Source: Martelella sp. AD-3
GTDB taxonomy: Bacteria > Pseudomonadota > Alphaproteobacteria > Rhizobiales > Rhizobiaceae
Assembly (NCBI RefSeq): GCF_001578105.1
Contig: NZ_CP014275.1
Location: 1,054,001 to 1,118,000, forward strand
Length of the DNA stretch: 64,000 nucleotides
Reading direction: 5' to 3'
Below the pieces are notes generated by a model that saw only the letters and a list, made by a program, of their open reading frames with translations, made no database searches and was not told the origin of the DNA. The position numbers and the translations under genes were made by a program. Positions within the stretch are counted from its first letter, which is position 1, and every line of letters begins with the position of its first letter. Below are positions 48,421-57,753 of this stretch, in pieces.

Positions 48421-48516
48421 CCGGCCGGCGTGAATTGCGGATTGTCATCTGCGGGGATTGATTAACGCAGCGAATTCGGCCCTTATGCTGCGTGGGAGAG
48501 GAAACGGGGACCATCA

Positions 48517-49401
48517 ATGGCGGAAACGCAACACAAAAACCACGACTACCACATCATCGACCCGAGCCCCTGGCCGCTGGTCGCCTCGATCGGCGTTTTC
48601 CTGATGGCCTTTGGCGGCGTCGGCTACATGCGCTATCTGAGCGGCGGGTCGTTCACCATGTTCGGGCTCAATCTGGCGCAGCCATGGCTGTTCCTGATCG
48701 GTCTGGTCGTCGTTCTCTACGTTCTGCACGGCTGGTGGTCGGATACGATCAAGGAGGGGCAGGAGGGGCATCATACGCCGGTCGTCTCGCTGCATCTGCG
48801 TTACGGCATGATCATGTTCATCGCGTCCGAGGTGATGTTCTTCGTGGCGTGGTTCTGGGCGTTCTTCGATGCGAGCCTGTTTACCGGAGAGGCGATCCAG
48901 GCCTCCCGCGTCGAGGCAACAGGGGGTACGTGGCCGCCTGAAGGCATCGCCGTTGTCGATCCCTGGCACTTCCCGCTCTACAACACGGTCATCCTGCTCC
49001 TGTCCGGCACGACGCTGACCTGGGCGCATCACGCGCTGTTGCATGGTGACCGCAAGGGGCTGATTCAGGGGCTGACGCTGACGGTGGTGCTCGGCCTGCT
49101 GTTCACCGGCGTTCAGGCCTACGAATATTACGAGGCGCCGTTCGCCTTCAAGAATTCGATCTACGGCGCGACTTTCTTCATGGCGACCGGGTTTCACGGC
49201 TTTCACGTCATCGTCGGCACGATCTTCCTGATCGTCTGTCTGGTGCGCGCCGCGCGCGGCGCCTTCACGCCGGAGCGGCATTTCGGGCTCGAAGCGGCGG
49301 CGTGGTACTGGCACTTCGTCGACGTCGTCTGGCTGTTTCTGTTCTTCACGATCTATATCTGGGGCGGCTGGGGCGCGCCCCTTGCCGAAACCGGGCATTG
49401 A
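48517..49401 (+). CDS. coxC: Cytochrome c oxidase subunit III
   Basis: 294 aa with seven membrane helices. Family marks: [20 protein letters not shown] at the start, [20 protein letters not shown], and near the end THE-like [20 protein letters not shown] and [19 protein letters not shown]. The subunit stabilises proton uptake in aa3 oxidase. A terminator hairpin follows 12 bp after the stop. Confidence 0.96.
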   Translation: MAETQHKNHDYHIIDPSPWPLVASIGVFLMAFGGVGYMRYLSGGSFTMFGLNLAQPWLFLIGLVVVLYVLHGWWSDTIKEGQEGHHTPVVSLHLRYGMIMFIASEVMFFVAWFWAFFDASLFTGEAIQASRVEATGGTWPPEGIAVVDPWHFPLYNTVILLLSGTTLTWAHHALLHGDRKGLIQGLTLTVVLGLLFTGVQAYEYYEAPFAFKNSIYGATFFMATGFHGFHVIVGTIFLIVCLVRAARGAFTPERHFGLEAAAWYWHFVDVVWLFLFFTIYIWGGWGAPLAETGH

Positions 49402-49413
49402 GCCTAGATTTGC

Positions 49414-49449
49414 GGCCGCCGCCTCTCTTGATGCGGCGGCCGGTTTTTT
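49414..49449 (+). terminator. Rho-independent terminator after coxC
   Basis: Perfect 9-bp stem GGCCGCCGC (49414-49422) / GCGGCGGCC (49433-49441) followed by GGTTTTTTG. Downstream genes on the same strand therefore need read-through or their own promoter. Confidence 0.88.
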
Positions 49450-49462
49450 GTGAGGCACCGTC

Positions 49463-49741
49463 ATCGATATCCATGAGGAAAAGACCGCTTCGGGCGGGCG
49501 CTATTTCGCCAATGTCGACGGCCACGAAGCCGAGATGACCTATTCGCGCGCATCTGCGAAGCTCGTTATCATCGACCACACCGGCGTGCCCGATGCGCTG
49601 CGCGGCAAGGGCGTCGGTCAGGCACTCGCCGAACATGCCGTCAATGCGGCGCGCCAGGGCGGCTGGAAAATTGTACCCCTCTGCCCCTTCTTCAAGGCGC
49701 TCAGTATCCGCCATGGAGAGTGGCGGGATGTCATTCAGTAA
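49463..49741 (+). CDS. Small GNAT-like N-acetyltransferase (YjdJ type), start unclear
   Basis: The 69 residues from ATG 49535 carry the family's core: VIIDHTGVPDALRGKGVGQA and GWKIVPLCPFFKALSIRH. However, the family-like sequence continues upstream (IHEEKTASGGRYFANVDGHE) in the same frame, back to a TGA at 49451, and no ATG, GTG or TTG is in that stretch. An ATC at 49463 preceded by GAGG at 49452-49455 is the only candidate that would save the whole domain. Either a rare start, a lesion or a sequence error is involved. Confidence 0.75.
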   Translation: MDIHEEKTASGGRYFANVDGHEAEMTYSRASAKLVIIDHTGVPDALRGKGVGQALAEHAVNAARQGGWKIVPLCPFFKALSIRHGEWRDVIQ

Positions 49742-49780
49742 GAGGCGCCGCGCCGGTCTCGTTGCGGGGCGAACCGTTCC

Positions 49781-50173
49781 ATGTCAAATCACGACCACAC
49801 TCGGAAACCCGCAGGCATGATCCTGCCGGGCCTTGCCGGCCGTTGCCCGCGCTGCGGCAAGGGAAAGCTGTTCGACGGTTTCCTGACGCTGAAGCCGGAA
49901 TGCGAGAACTGCGGGCTCGACTATGACTTTGCCGATTCCGGCGACGGGCCGGCCGTCTTCGTGATGTTCGCCGTCGGCTTTCTGGTGATCGCGCTGGTGC
50001 TCTGGACGGAGATCACCTATTCGCCGCCGCTCTGGGTGCATGCCGTCATCTGGGTGCCGGTGACGATCGCGCTGTCGCTCGGCGCGCTCAGAGCCTTCAA
50101 GGGCGTGCTGATCGGCCTGCAATACCGTCACAGCGCCGCGGAAGGCGTGATCGATCGTACCGATGATGCCTGA
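49781..50173 (+). CDS. DUF983 family protein
   Basis: 130 aa. A zinc-ribbon-like N-terminus (RCPRCGKGKLFDGFLTLKPE, CENCGLDYDF) is followed by two membrane helices (VFVMFAVGFLVIALVLW; AVIWVPVTIALSLGAL). The family sits near cytochrome oxidase genes in alphaproteobacteria; its function is unknown. Its stop lies inside the surf1 start region, so translation is likely coupled. Confidence 0.9.
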   Translation: MSNHDHTRKPAGMILPGLAGRCPRCGKGKLFDGFLTLKPECENCGLDYDFADSGDGPAVFVMFAVGFLVIALVLWTEITYSPPLWVHAVIWVPVTIALSLGALRAFKGVLIGLQYRHSAAEGVIDRTDDA

Positions 50174-50903
50174 GCGTCGTCTTTCGCCCTTCGGCATTTT
50201 TGGGCTAGCGCTGGCGCTTTTTGCCTTCACTGCGCTGATCCTGCTTGGCAACTGGCAGGTCCGCCGGCTCCACTGGAAGGAGGCGCTTCTGGCGACCGTC
50301 GAGGCGCGTCTTGCGGCGTCTCCGGTTCCGCTTGCCGAGATCGAGACGATGGCGGCGGAGGGCGCGGATATCCGCTACCGCCCCGTTACCGTGCGCGGCG
50401 CATTCGAGCATGACCGCGAGCGACACTATTTTGCGACCTTTGAGGGGCTGTCCGGCTATTACGTCTACACGCCGCTCAGGCTCGAGGACGGGCGCATGGT
50501 CTTCGTCAACCGGGGCTTTGTGCCCTTCGACCGGAAGGAGGCTGCTACGCGGGCCGAAGGCCAGGTGGAGGGCCCCGTCACCATAACCGGCCTTGCGCGC
50601 GAGCGCCTTTCGGGAAAGCCGTCCTTTCTTGTTCCCGAGAACGATCTGTCGAAAAACATCTTCTACTGGAAGGACCTTGATGCCATGGCGGCTTCCGCCG
50701 GGCTTGACGGAGAAACGGTGTTGCCCTTCTTCATCGACGCCGGTGATGCGGGAAATCCCGGCGGTCTGCCGGTCGGCGGCGTCACCCGCATTTCCTTTCC
50801 CAACAATCATCTGCAATACGCCGTCACCTGGTACGGTCTGGCGGCGGTGCTTGCCGTCGGCGTCGGCATACTGGTGATCAGGAGGCGCCGCCACCGTGAT
50901 TGA
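50163..50903 (+). CDS. SURF1 family protein
   Basis: 246 aa. SURF1 helps heme a insertion into subunit I. It has two membrane helices, one near each end (FGIFGLALALFAFTALILLG; YAVTWYGLAAVLAVGVGILV), with a periplasmic domain between, and the motifs LLGNWQVRRLHWKEAL, VFVNRGFVPFDRK and NNHLQYAVTWYG. It overlaps DUF983 by 11 bp and mug by 8 bp. Confidence 0.95.
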   Translation: MMPERRLSPFGIFGLALALFAFTALILLGNWQVRRLHWKEALLATVEARLAASPVPLAEIETMAAEGADIRYRPVTVRGAFEHDRERHYFATFEGLSGYYVYTPLRLEDGRMVFVNRGFVPFDRKEAATRAEGQVEGPVTITGLARERLSGKPSFLVPENDLSKNIFYWKDLDAMAASAGLDGETVLPFFIDAGDAGNPGGLPVGGVTRISFPNNHLQYAVTWYGLAAVLAVGVGILVIRRRRHRD

Positions 50904-51423
50904 CCTCCTGGCACCCGGCCTCAGGATCGTGTTCTGCGGAACCGCCAAGGGCACGATCTCGGCCCGCACCGGTTCTTTTTACGCCAACCCGTCAAACCGC
51001 TTCTATCGCACCCTGCACGAGACGGGCCTGACGCCCGAGCGGATCGATCCGGCGGACTTTCGCCGGCTGCTCGACTACGGCATCGGGCTGACGGACCTCA
51101 ACCAGGTCGAGAGCGGCATGGATCGGGTGTTGTCTGCGAAGCATTTCGACCTTCAGGGCTTTCGCGAAAAGATGCTGCGCTGCCGGCCGAAACTCGTGGC
51201 CTTCACCAGCCTGACGGCAGCGCGGATATTCTTTGCGGACAGGACGATCGGCTGCGGTCCGCTGGAAACCGGCATCGGCGATATCCCCGTTGTCGCGCTG
51301 CCGTCCACGTCCGGCGCCAACGCGCATTGGACAAGGGACCGTCATCATTGGTATCAGGTGCAGACGTTGATTTGCCGCGCCGAAAACCCATCTTGGGGCG
51401 AAGAGCAGAAGGCGACGGAATGA
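50896..51423 (+). CDS. Mug-like mismatch-specific DNA glycosylase, altered motif 1
   Basis: 175 aa from GTG 50896, within the end of surf1. The fold is Mug/TDG-like: [47 protein letters not shown] and [11 protein letters not shown]. In E. coli Mug motif 1 is GINPG with catalytic Asn18; here the matching residues 15-19 are GTAKG, without Asn, and motif 2 NPSG reads STSG. It may be a different subgroup with another catalytic residue, or changed specificity. It overlaps ispH by 4 bp. Confidence 0.85.
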   Translation: MIDLLAPGLRIVFCGTAKGTISARTGSFYANPSNRFYRTLHETGLTPERIDPADFRRLLDYGIGLTDLNQVESGMDRVLSAKHFDLQGFREKMLRCRPKLVAFTSLTAARIFFADRTIGCGPLETGIGDIPVVALPSTSGANAHWTRDRHHWYQVQTLICRAENPSWGEEQKATE

Positions 51424-52439
51424 CAGATACGAAAGAGCCCGACATGACCAGGAGCCCACTCACCATCCGTCTGTGCGGTCCGCGCGGCTTCTGCGCGGGC
51501 GTCGACCGCGCGATCCAGATCGTGGTTCTGGCGCTGAAACGCTATGGCGCGCCGGTCTATGTCCGCCACGAGATCGTCCACAATCGTTACGTGGTCGAGG
51601 GGCTGGAGGCCATGGGCGCGATTTTTGTCGAGGAACTTGACGAAATCCCGGCCGAACACCGAAAACAGCCCGTGGTGTTTTCCGCCCATGGCGTGCCGAA
51701 ATCCGTGCCGGCAGACGCCGAAAGCCGCAATCTCTTCTATCTCGACGCCACCTGCCCCCTGGTTTCCAAGGTGCACAAGCAGGCCATGCGCCATGAACGG
51801 CTCGGCCGCCATGTGGTGCTGATCGGCCATGCCGGGCACCCGGAGGTCATCGGCACGATGGGGCAATTGCCGCAAGGGGCCGTGTCGCTCGTCGAGACGG
51901 TGGAGGACGCGGAAAAATACGAACCCGCCGACCCGGACAATCTCGGCTATGTCACCCAGACGACGCTGTCGGTTCAGGACACGGCGGAGGTCATCGCCAA
52001 ATTGCGGGAGCGCTTCCCGAACCTCACCGCGCCATCGGCCGATTCGATCTGCTATGCGACGACCAACCGGCAAGAGGCCGTCTCCGCAGCCGCTCCGGGC
52101 TGCGACCTCTTCATCATCGTCGGCGCGCCGAATTCGTCGAATTCCAAGCGCCTTGTCGAGGTCGCAAGCCGCGCCGGCGCGAAACGCGCCATGCTGGTGC
52201 AGCGCGCCTCGGAACTCGATTTCGATGCGATCGGCGAGATCGGAACGCTCGGCATCTCGGCCGGCGCTTCAGCGCCGGAAGTGATCGTCAACGAGATCAT
52301 CGAAGCCTTCCGCGACCGTTTCGACGCGACGGTCGAGCTTGCCGAAACGGCGATCGAGAACGAGCATTTTCTGGTGAACCGGGAACTGCGCGATGTCGAG
52401 CTGACGGTCGAGGATATGGCCTTCGTCAACGGGCGGTAG
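51420..52439 (+). CDS. ispH: 4-hydroxy-3-methylbut-2-enyl diphosphate reductase
   Basis: 339 aa from ATG 51420 (overlap ATGA with mug); ATG 51444 is an alternative. IspH produces IPP and DMAPP at the end of the MEP pathway with a [4Fe-4S] cluster. The three cluster cysteines are in [32 protein letters not shown] and [13 protein letters not shown]. The middle [11 protein letters not shown] holds another conserved His. Confidence 0.97.
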   Translation: MTDTKEPDMTRSPLTIRLCGPRGFCAGVDRAIQIVVLALKRYGAPVYVRHEIVHNRYVVEGLEAMGAIFVEELDEIPAEHRKQPVVFSAHGVPKSVPADAESRNLFYLDATCPLVSKVHKQAMRHERLGRHVVLIGHAGHPEVIGTMGQLPQGAVSLVETVEDAEKYEPADPDNLGYVTQTTLSVQDTAEVIAKLRERFPNLTAPSADSICYATTNRQEAVSAAAPGCDLFIIVGAPNSSNSKRLVEVASRAGAKRAMLVQRASELDFDAIGEIGTLGISAGASAPEVIVNEIIEAFRDRFDATVELAETAIENEHFLVNRELRDVELTVEDMAFVNGR

Positions 52440-52530
52440 GCGGATCGGCCTCGCAGTTCTTATCGTGTTTGCTTGACAGCGACGCGGCCATCGTGAAAAC
52501 CAGCAGCAGGTTTTCCATCGGGGATTTGCA

Positions 52531-53493
52531 TTGGCCGTCTACACCGACATCAACGAGGTCGAACTGAAGGATTTCCTTCAGGCCTACGACTGCGGCACGC
52601 TCCTGTCCTTCAAGGGCATTGCCGAGGGCGTCGAGAACTCGAACTTCCTGCTGCACACGGACCGGTTTTCGCTGATCCTGACGCTTTACGAAAAACGGGT
52701 CGATGAAAACGACCTGCCGTTCTATCTCGGGCTGATGCAGCATCTGGCCGAGCGGGGCCTGTCCTGCCCGTTGCCGCTTGAACGCTCGGACGGCGCGCTT
52801 TATGGGCGGCTCTGCGGCCGGCCGGCGGCGCTGATCTCGTTCCTGGAGGGCATGTGGCTCAGGAAATCCGAGGCGCGCCACTGCCGCGAGCTGGGCGCGG
52901 CGCTTGCCCGCATGCACATCGCCGGCAAGGATTTTGCGATCCGCCGCGAGAACGCGCTGTCGCTGAAAGGCTGGGTCGATCTGTGGGACAAGTCCGCCGT
53001 CCGCGCCGACGAGGTCCAGCGGGGGCTTGAAAGCGAAATCACCGACGAGCTGGCGCTGCTCGAGGATCGCTGGCCGGTGGACCTGCCCGACGGCGTCATT
53101 CACGCCGATCTTTTTCCCGACAACGTGTTCTTCATTGGCGATACGCTCTCGGGCCTGATCGACTTCTATTTCGCCTGCAATGATTTCCTTGCCTATGACC
53201 TGGCAATCTGCCTCAATGCCTGGTGTTTCGAAAAGGACGGCGCCTTCAATGTCACCAAGGCGCGGGCGCTGATCGAGGGCTATCAGAGCGTGCGGCCGCT
53301 GAGTGCCGCCGAGATCGAGGCCTTGCCGCTGCTGGCGCGCGGCTCGGCGCTGCGCTTCTTCCTGACCCGGCTCTATGACTGGCTTACGACGCCGGAGGGC
53401 GCTCTGGTGGTCAAGAAGGATCCGCTGGAATATCTGCGCTATCTGCGCTTCCACCGCTCGGTCAGGAGCGCACGCGAATACGGGCTGTCGTGA
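52531..53493 (+). CDS. thrB: Homoserine kinase (ThrB, APH-fold type)
   Basis: 320 aa from TTG 52531 with GGGGA upstream. It phosphorylates homoserine for threonine synthesis and has the choline-kinase-like fold rather than the GHMP fold of enteric ThrB. The early [15 protein letters not shown], catalytic [20 protein letters not shown] and [20 protein letters not shown] are complete. thrC, the next step, is at the other end of the window. Confidence 0.95.
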   Translation: MAVYTDINEVELKDFLQAYDCGTLLSFKGIAEGVENSNFLLHTDRFSLILTLYEKRVDENDLPFYLGLMQHLAERGLSCPLPLERSDGALYGRLCGRPAALISFLEGMWLRKSEARHCRELGAALARMHIAGKDFAIRRENALSLKGWVDLWDKSAVRADEVQRGLESEITDELALLEDRWPVDLPDGVIHADLFPDNVFFIGDTLSGLIDFYFACNDFLAYDLAICLNAWCFEKDGAFNVTKARALIEGYQSVRPLSAAEIEALPLLARGSALRFFLTRLYDWLTTPEGALVVKKDPLEYLRYLRFHRSVRSAREYGLS

Positions 53494-53939
53494 ACATGAA
53501 AACGATCGAGATCTTCACCGACGGGGCCTGTTCGGGCAATCCCGGACCGGGCGGCTGGGGCGCGGTGCTGCGTTACGGCGAGAAGGAACGCGAGCTTTCG
53601 GGCGGAGAGCGGCTCACGACCAACAACCGCATGGAGCTGATGGCGGCGATCGAGGCGCTGAAAGCGCTGAAGGAGCCTTGCGCGGTGTCGCTTTATACCG
53701 ATAGCGTCTATCTGAAGGACGGCATCGGCAAATGGATTCACGGCTGGAAGAAGAACGGCTGGAAGACGGCGGCGAAAAAGCCGGTGAAGAATGTCGAACT
53801 CTGGCAGGCGCTGGAAGAGCAGCGCAACCGCCATGACGTGACCCTCTTCTGGGTGAAGGGCCATGCCGGCCACGCGGAAAACGAGCGCGCCGATGAACTG
53901 GCGCGCCTGGGGATGGAACCATATAAAAAGGGTCGGTGA
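53490..53939 (+). CDS. rnhA: Ribonuclease HI
   Basis: 149 aa from GTG 53490, overlapping the thrB stop (ATG 53496 is an alternative). The four acidic catalytic positions are visible: Asp in [17 protein letters not shown], Glu in [14 protein letters not shown], Asp in [12 protein letters not shown], and Asp in [11 protein letters not shown]. It removes RNA from RNA-DNA hybrids. thrB-rnhA coupling is typical of rhizobia. Confidence 0.97.
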   Translation: MNMKTIEIFTDGACSGNPGPGGWGAVLRYGEKERELSGGERLTTNNRMELMAAIEALKALKEPCAVSLYTDSVYLKDGIGKWIHGWKKNGWKTAAKKPVKNVELWQALEEQRNRHDVTLFWVKGHAGHAENERADELARLGMEPYKKGR

Positions 53940-53974
53940 AGGCGTAGGCCAGGCCGCCATTCTGGAGGAAATTC

Positions 53975-54283
53975 ATGATCTTGCATTGCGTATTCATTCG
54001 ATTTCGGCAGGAGGTCACGGCTTCCGAAAAGGAGGCCATCTATGCCGGCATCGCCGCGCTGAAGGACGTCATAGGTGGGATCGTCGATGTGAAGGGCGGG
54101 CCGAACGTTTCGCCCGAAGGCCTCGACAGCGGCTATGCCGACGGTTTCGCCGTCACCTTTGAGGACGCCTCCGCGCGCGACGCCTATCTCGACCATCCCG
54201 ACCACAGGGCGGTGGGCGAAAAGATCCTCGCCGCCGCCGCCGGCGGCCAGTCGGGCATTCTCGTCTTCGACATGAAGATCTGA
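53975..54283 (+). CDS. Dabb (stress-responsive A/B barrel) family protein
   Basis: 102 aa. The family pattern is MILHCVFIRFRQEVTASEKE, GIVDVKGGPNVSPEGLDSGY and FAVTFEDASARDAYLDHPDH. Dabb domains are dimeric alpha-beta barrels whose functions vary. GGAGG lies before the ATG, 35 bp after rnhA, so it is likely the last gene of the operon. It is convergent with the membrane protein gene at 54290. Confidence 0.88.
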   Translation: MILHCVFIRFRQEVTASEKEAIYAGIAALKDVIGGIVDVKGGPNVSPEGLDSGYADGFAVTFEDASARDAYLDHPDHRAVGEKILAAAAGGQSGILVFDMKI

Positions 54284-54289
54284 AAGAGC

Positions 54290-55390
54290 TCAGGCCATCA
54301 GGCGGACAAGCAGACGGCCGAAGGGCAAGAGCGCGATGCGCCATGAAAGCCTGAACAGGCGAAAGCCGAAATAGGCCGCCCCCGCCAGCCAGACGGCAAA
54401 GGACGTGGTCCAGCCTGCCGCGGTCAGCAAAAGCCCGGAGAGGGTGACAGCGCCGGAGCCCAGCAGAAACACGACGGCGCGGAAACGCTTGCCAACACGC
54501 GCCGAAAGCTTGCCGAACTTGGTGAGGTCGGCCGGCGTGTCCGCGACCTTGAGCATGTCGGTTCCCGCCCGCAACCCCTGCTTGGTCATCACCGTGCCGA
54601 CATTGGCGGCGGCATCCTGCATGCGCAGCAGCGGCTTGGCGTTGAGCGAGGCGGAAAGCGCCCGGCTTGCCGCCGGCACATTGCCGCGCTTGAGCAGGGG
54701 AACGGCCGTGCGCAAGGCGGGCGCGTTCACGGCCTGGCGCGAGAGGCGGGTGAAGGAACGGCGCAGCGGCGCCGTCAGCGCCCCGGCCTTGCCGGCGGCC
54801 TTCAAGGCGCTTGTGCCGACCTTCGCCGTGGTCGCCGAACCCGCCGAGAGGATCACCGCGCCGGTGATCGCGATGCCCGCGACGGAAATGCCGAGAATGA
54901 AGGGATCGTAGTCCTCGCCGGAGAGGTAGGCGCCGCCTTCTATGATGATGTCGCGAACGTCGCCGACCGTTGTGAGATCGGTTGCGACCGCGCCGATCAG
55001 GCCCGCCGCGCTGTCGGGGCGGCCGGTCAGCGCCCCCTCGAACATATCCGAGAGCCGGTTGCCGAGGCTGTTTTCGTTGAAGACGGCGACCTCGGTGCGA
55101 TCGCGCAATGCGCCGTCGATCGGAACGCCGCGGCTGTCGGCGAGCGCCAGCACGCTTCCCGCAAGGTCCGGGTCGTCATCCGCAAGCGCTTCGAGGATCG
55201 CCACCTCGTATTCCGAGGGGGCAAGCCGGTCCAGACGGTAATCGGTGATCGCAACCGGATCGTCATGCGCCGCAAGCAGCCGCACGGCGTCCATGCCGTT
55301 CGGAACGACGAAGGGTGTCGCGGCCACAAGGGCGGCAGCAATGAGGATCGTGCCGATCGAGCGGAGGGGTTTCAGGACTTCACGCTTCAT
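54290..55390 (-). CDS. Conserved membrane protein of unknown function
   Basis: 366 aa from ATG 55390. N-terminal membrane segment (SIGTILIAAALVAATPFVV), an acidic region (residues about 40-130, LEALADDDPDLAGSVLALAD), a hydrophobic pair near 165-190 (GISVAGIAITGAVILSAGSA), a long basic Ala/Leu-rich helical stretch, and a C-terminal hydrophobic hairpin (VVFLLGSGAVTLSGLLLTAA; FAVWLAGAAYFGFRLFRLSW). I do not recognise the family; it is not similar to a transporter. Confidence 0.7.
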   Translation of the reverse strand: MKREVLKPLRSIGTILIAAALVAATPFVVPNGMDAVRLLAAHDDPVAITDYRLDRLAPSEYEVAILEALADDDPDLAGSVLALADSRGVPIDGALRDRTEVAVFNENSLGNRLSDMFEGALTGRPDSAAGLIGAVATDLTTVGDVRDIIIEGGAYLSGEDYDPFILGISVAGIAITGAVILSAGSATTAKVGTSALKAAGKAGALTAPLRRSFTRLSRQAVNAPALRTAVPLLKRGNVPAASRALSASLNAKPLLRMQDAAANVGTVMTKQGLRAGTDMLKVADTPADLTKFGKLSARVGKRFRAVVFLLGSGAVTLSGLLLTAAGWTTSFAVWLAGAAYFGFRLFRLSWRIALLPFGRLLVRLMA

Positions 55391-55562
55391 CACACTCGGA
55401 TCCGGCTGTCGCATTTCCGACCGACGCCCCTAAAAAGAGAGACATCCCGATCATTGCAGCCTTGTGCGGCGGAAAGCAAGCGGTCGGGCGCTCAGCGGAG
55501 CGCGTGGCGCGTTTAAGGCCATGAGGGCCGGGCCGTCGAACGAGCGGCCCGGCGGACAAGCT

Positions 55563-56048
55563 TCAAAGCTGGCTCAGAATGGTGGCCGCCGCGGAAACCG
55601 TGGCCTCGCCGGAGTCGTCCTCGACATTGAGTTCTTCGACGACGCCGTCCTTCACCAGCATGGAATAGCGCTTGGAGCGCGTGCCGAGTCCGGCTCCGGA
55701 AAGATCGAGCTCCATGCCGAGCGCCTTGGCAAAGGCGCCATCGGGGTCGGCCAGATAGCGGATCTTGCCTTCGCCGCCCGTCGCCTTGGCCCAGCCGCCC
55801 ATGACGAAGGGATCGTTGACGGCAATGACGGCGATCTCGTCAACGCCGCGCGAGAGGATCGCGTCCCGGTTCTCCAGATAGGTCGGCAGGTGGTTGATGG
55901 AACAGGTGGGCGTGAAGGCGCCCGGCACGGCAAACAGCACGATCCGCTTCGATTTGAAGAATTCGTCGCTTGCGACCTTCTCCGGCCCGTTCTCCGTCAG
56001 TTCCATGAAGGTGGCTGACGGCAGACTGTCTCCCTTGGCAATCGACAT
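55563..56048 (-). CDS. Peroxiredoxin (Prx5 type, 1-Cys)
   Basis: 161 aa. The peroxidatic Cys49 is in VPGAFTPTCSINHLPTYLEN. There is no other cysteine in the protein, so it must be reduced by an outside thiol such as glutathione/glutaredoxin. The C-terminal region GTRSKRYSMLVKDGVVEELN is standard. It detoxifies hydroperoxides in the cytosol. Confidence 0.94.
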   Translation of the reverse strand: MSIAKGDSLPSATFMELTENGPEKVASDEFFKSKRIVLFAVPGAFTPTCSINHLPTYLENRDAILSRGVDEIAVIAVNDPFVMGGWAKATGGEGKIRYLADPDGAFAKALGMELDLSGAGLGTRSKRYSMLVKDGVVEELNVEDDSGEATVSAAATILSQL

Positions 56049-56092
56049 TTTTGAAATCCTCTTTGCGTGTGTTGAAAAAGCGCAATAAGGAC

Positions 56093-56926
56093 TTAGGGTG
56101 GCGCGGGCGCGATGACAAGCGGCGTTTCCATGGCCCGGTCGCCGGTTTTCGCTAGAAGAAGCCAGTCGCCCTTCTCCGGATCGGCATCCTCGGGCAGGGC
56201 GGACAGGGGGATGTCGACGAGATATTGCCCGTTTTCCATCCGCCCGGCAGGCGCCTCGACTATATAGCCAAGTCTGTTGGCAAGGGTGATCTCGTCACCG
56301 GTGCCGGGGTCGGGAAGCGTGAGGGCAAGCCTGAGGCCGTCAGCGCTGAGAGAGGCCTCGTCGACCCGGAAATCCGCCGACGGCCTCTCGGGCAGCGTCG
56401 TACGGGCAACGGCCAGAATGGCCTTGTCGACCGGCGTTTCCTCAAATGCCGCGGCCCGGGCCGGAATGTCGAAACTGGCCTGGAAGGGAATACAGATATC
56501 CTTGCAGAGCCCCACAAAGGCGGTAACGGTGAGGGACGGGAGCGGGCCGGGCGCGACCTTCAGCGTGAGCGGAAAGGTCACCGGGCCGTCATAGCCCATG
56601 TCGGTCACGTCCGCGATCTTCAGGCGCTTGGGCACGGGGTATTCGATCGCCTCGAGCCGCGCGGGCCCCGTACCGGTCACGGTGATCTGCGGCGGGATGC
56701 CGCTCTCGCCCGGTTCACGCCAATAGGTGATGAAGCCGGGATCCGGCTCGATCTGCAGCGCGGCCTCGATCGTGCCGTCATCCGTTGGCGGCGTGAGGAT
56801 GACGCGCATGCGTCCGCCGGTATCCTCAGCCCAGGGCGTTGCGGCAGCGAAAGACATCCGCGCCGTGCCGGCAAGAGCAAACGCCGCGATGGCGGCAACG
56901 ACGAAGTGGCGGGTCAAAGGTCTCAT
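56093..56926 (-). CDS. Stand-alone DsbD alpha-domain-like periplasmic protein
   Basis: 277 aa with a signal peptide (about 27 residues, ending near SFA-AA). Two similar beta-rich parts are seen. The first holds the DsbD-alpha type motif YWREPGESGIPP and VGLCKDICIPFQASF with a C-x3-C pair. DsbD's membrane and thioredoxin domains are missing; such proteins in rhizobia are annotated as DsbD-domain or cytochrome c biogenesis proteins. It may exchange disulfides with a separate CcdA. It lies next to the peroxiredoxin gene on the same strand. Confidence 0.85.
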   Translation of the reverse strand: MRPLTRHFVVAAIAAFALAGTARMSFAAATPWAEDTGGRMRVILTPPTDDGTIEAALQIEPDPGFITYWREPGESGIPPQITVTGTGPARLEAIEYPVPKRLKIADVTDMGYDGPVTFPLTLKVAPGPLPSLTVTAFVGLCKDICIPFQASFDIPARAAAFEETPVDKAILAVARTTLPERPSADFRVDEASLSADGLRLALTLPDPGTGDEITLANRLGYIVEAPAGRMENGQYLVDIPLSALPEDADPEKGDWLLLAKTGDRAMETPLVIAPAPP

Positions 56927-57028
56927 GGCGAGACACTTAGCGCAGGCGCGGGCCTCCCGCCACGCTTCTCATCGCCTTTTCGGACAATTTGATTTGAACA
57001 TCGCGTGACCTTGCCCCATGTTGAACCT

Positions 57029-57682
57029 ATGCCTAGGATGAATTTCGAAAGCGGCGCGGACACTTTGCTGGAGGCCGATGTGTTTGACAACCTGATGACG
57101 GAGCGTGAACGCGGCCCATTCGACGGCCAGTTCCTGATCGCCATGCCGCAGCTTGCGGAAAGCGATTTCGAACGCAGCGTGATCTATATCTGCGCCCATT
57201 CCGAGGATGGCGCGATGGGGTTCGTCATCAATCGCGCCCAATCCGTCACCTTTCCCGAAGTGCTGGAACAGCTCAAGCTGATGGATGAGAATGCCCCGGA
57301 TGTCTCCGCCCCCGGCATCGGCGATTTTCCCGTTCTCTGCGGCGGACCGGTGGAACCCGGCCGCGGCTTCGTCCTGCATTCCGACGACTACGCCGGCGAC
57401 GGCAGCATTCCCATCACCGATGAGCTGTTCATGACCGGCACGCTCGACGTCCTGCGCTCGGTTGCCGCGGGAAAGGGGCCGGAAAGGGCGGTTCTGGTTC
57501 TCGGCTATGCCGGCTGGGCGCCTGGCCAGCTTGAGAGCGAGATTGCCAATAATGACTGGCTGACCTGTCCCGCAATCGAGGAATTGCTGTTCGATCGCGA
57601 TCTGGATGGCAAATATGAGCGCGCGCTCTTTTCGATGGGGGTTCGCCCATCCTCGCTCTCTTCCACGATCGGGCATGCCTGA
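57029..57682 (+). CDS. YqgE/AlgH family protein (UPF0301)
   Basis: 217 aa from ATG 57029; GTG 57005 and ATG 57038 are alternatives. The family's beginning LLEADVFDNLM and the conserved GQFLIAMPQLAESDFERSVIY, then HSEDGAMGFVINR and LGYAGWAPGQLESEI are present. Its biochemical role is unknown; AlgH is named from alginate regulation in Pseudomonas. Confidence 0.92.
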   Translation: MPRMNFESGADTLLEADVFDNLMTERERGPFDGQFLIAMPQLAESDFERSVIYICAHSEDGAMGFVINRAQSVTFPEVLEQLKLMDENAPDVSAPGIGDFPVLCGGPVEPGRGFVLHSDDYAGDGSIPITDELFMTGTLDVLRSVAAGKGPERAVLVLGYAGWAPGQLESEIANNDWLTCPAIEELLFDRDLDGKYERALFSMGVRPSSLSSTIGHA

Positions 57683-57753
57683 AACAAAATGACGGCATTT
57701 CCGTTTACAGGACGCTGACGGCCGTCGATCGTGGCGGCCGCAATTGCGAGGCC

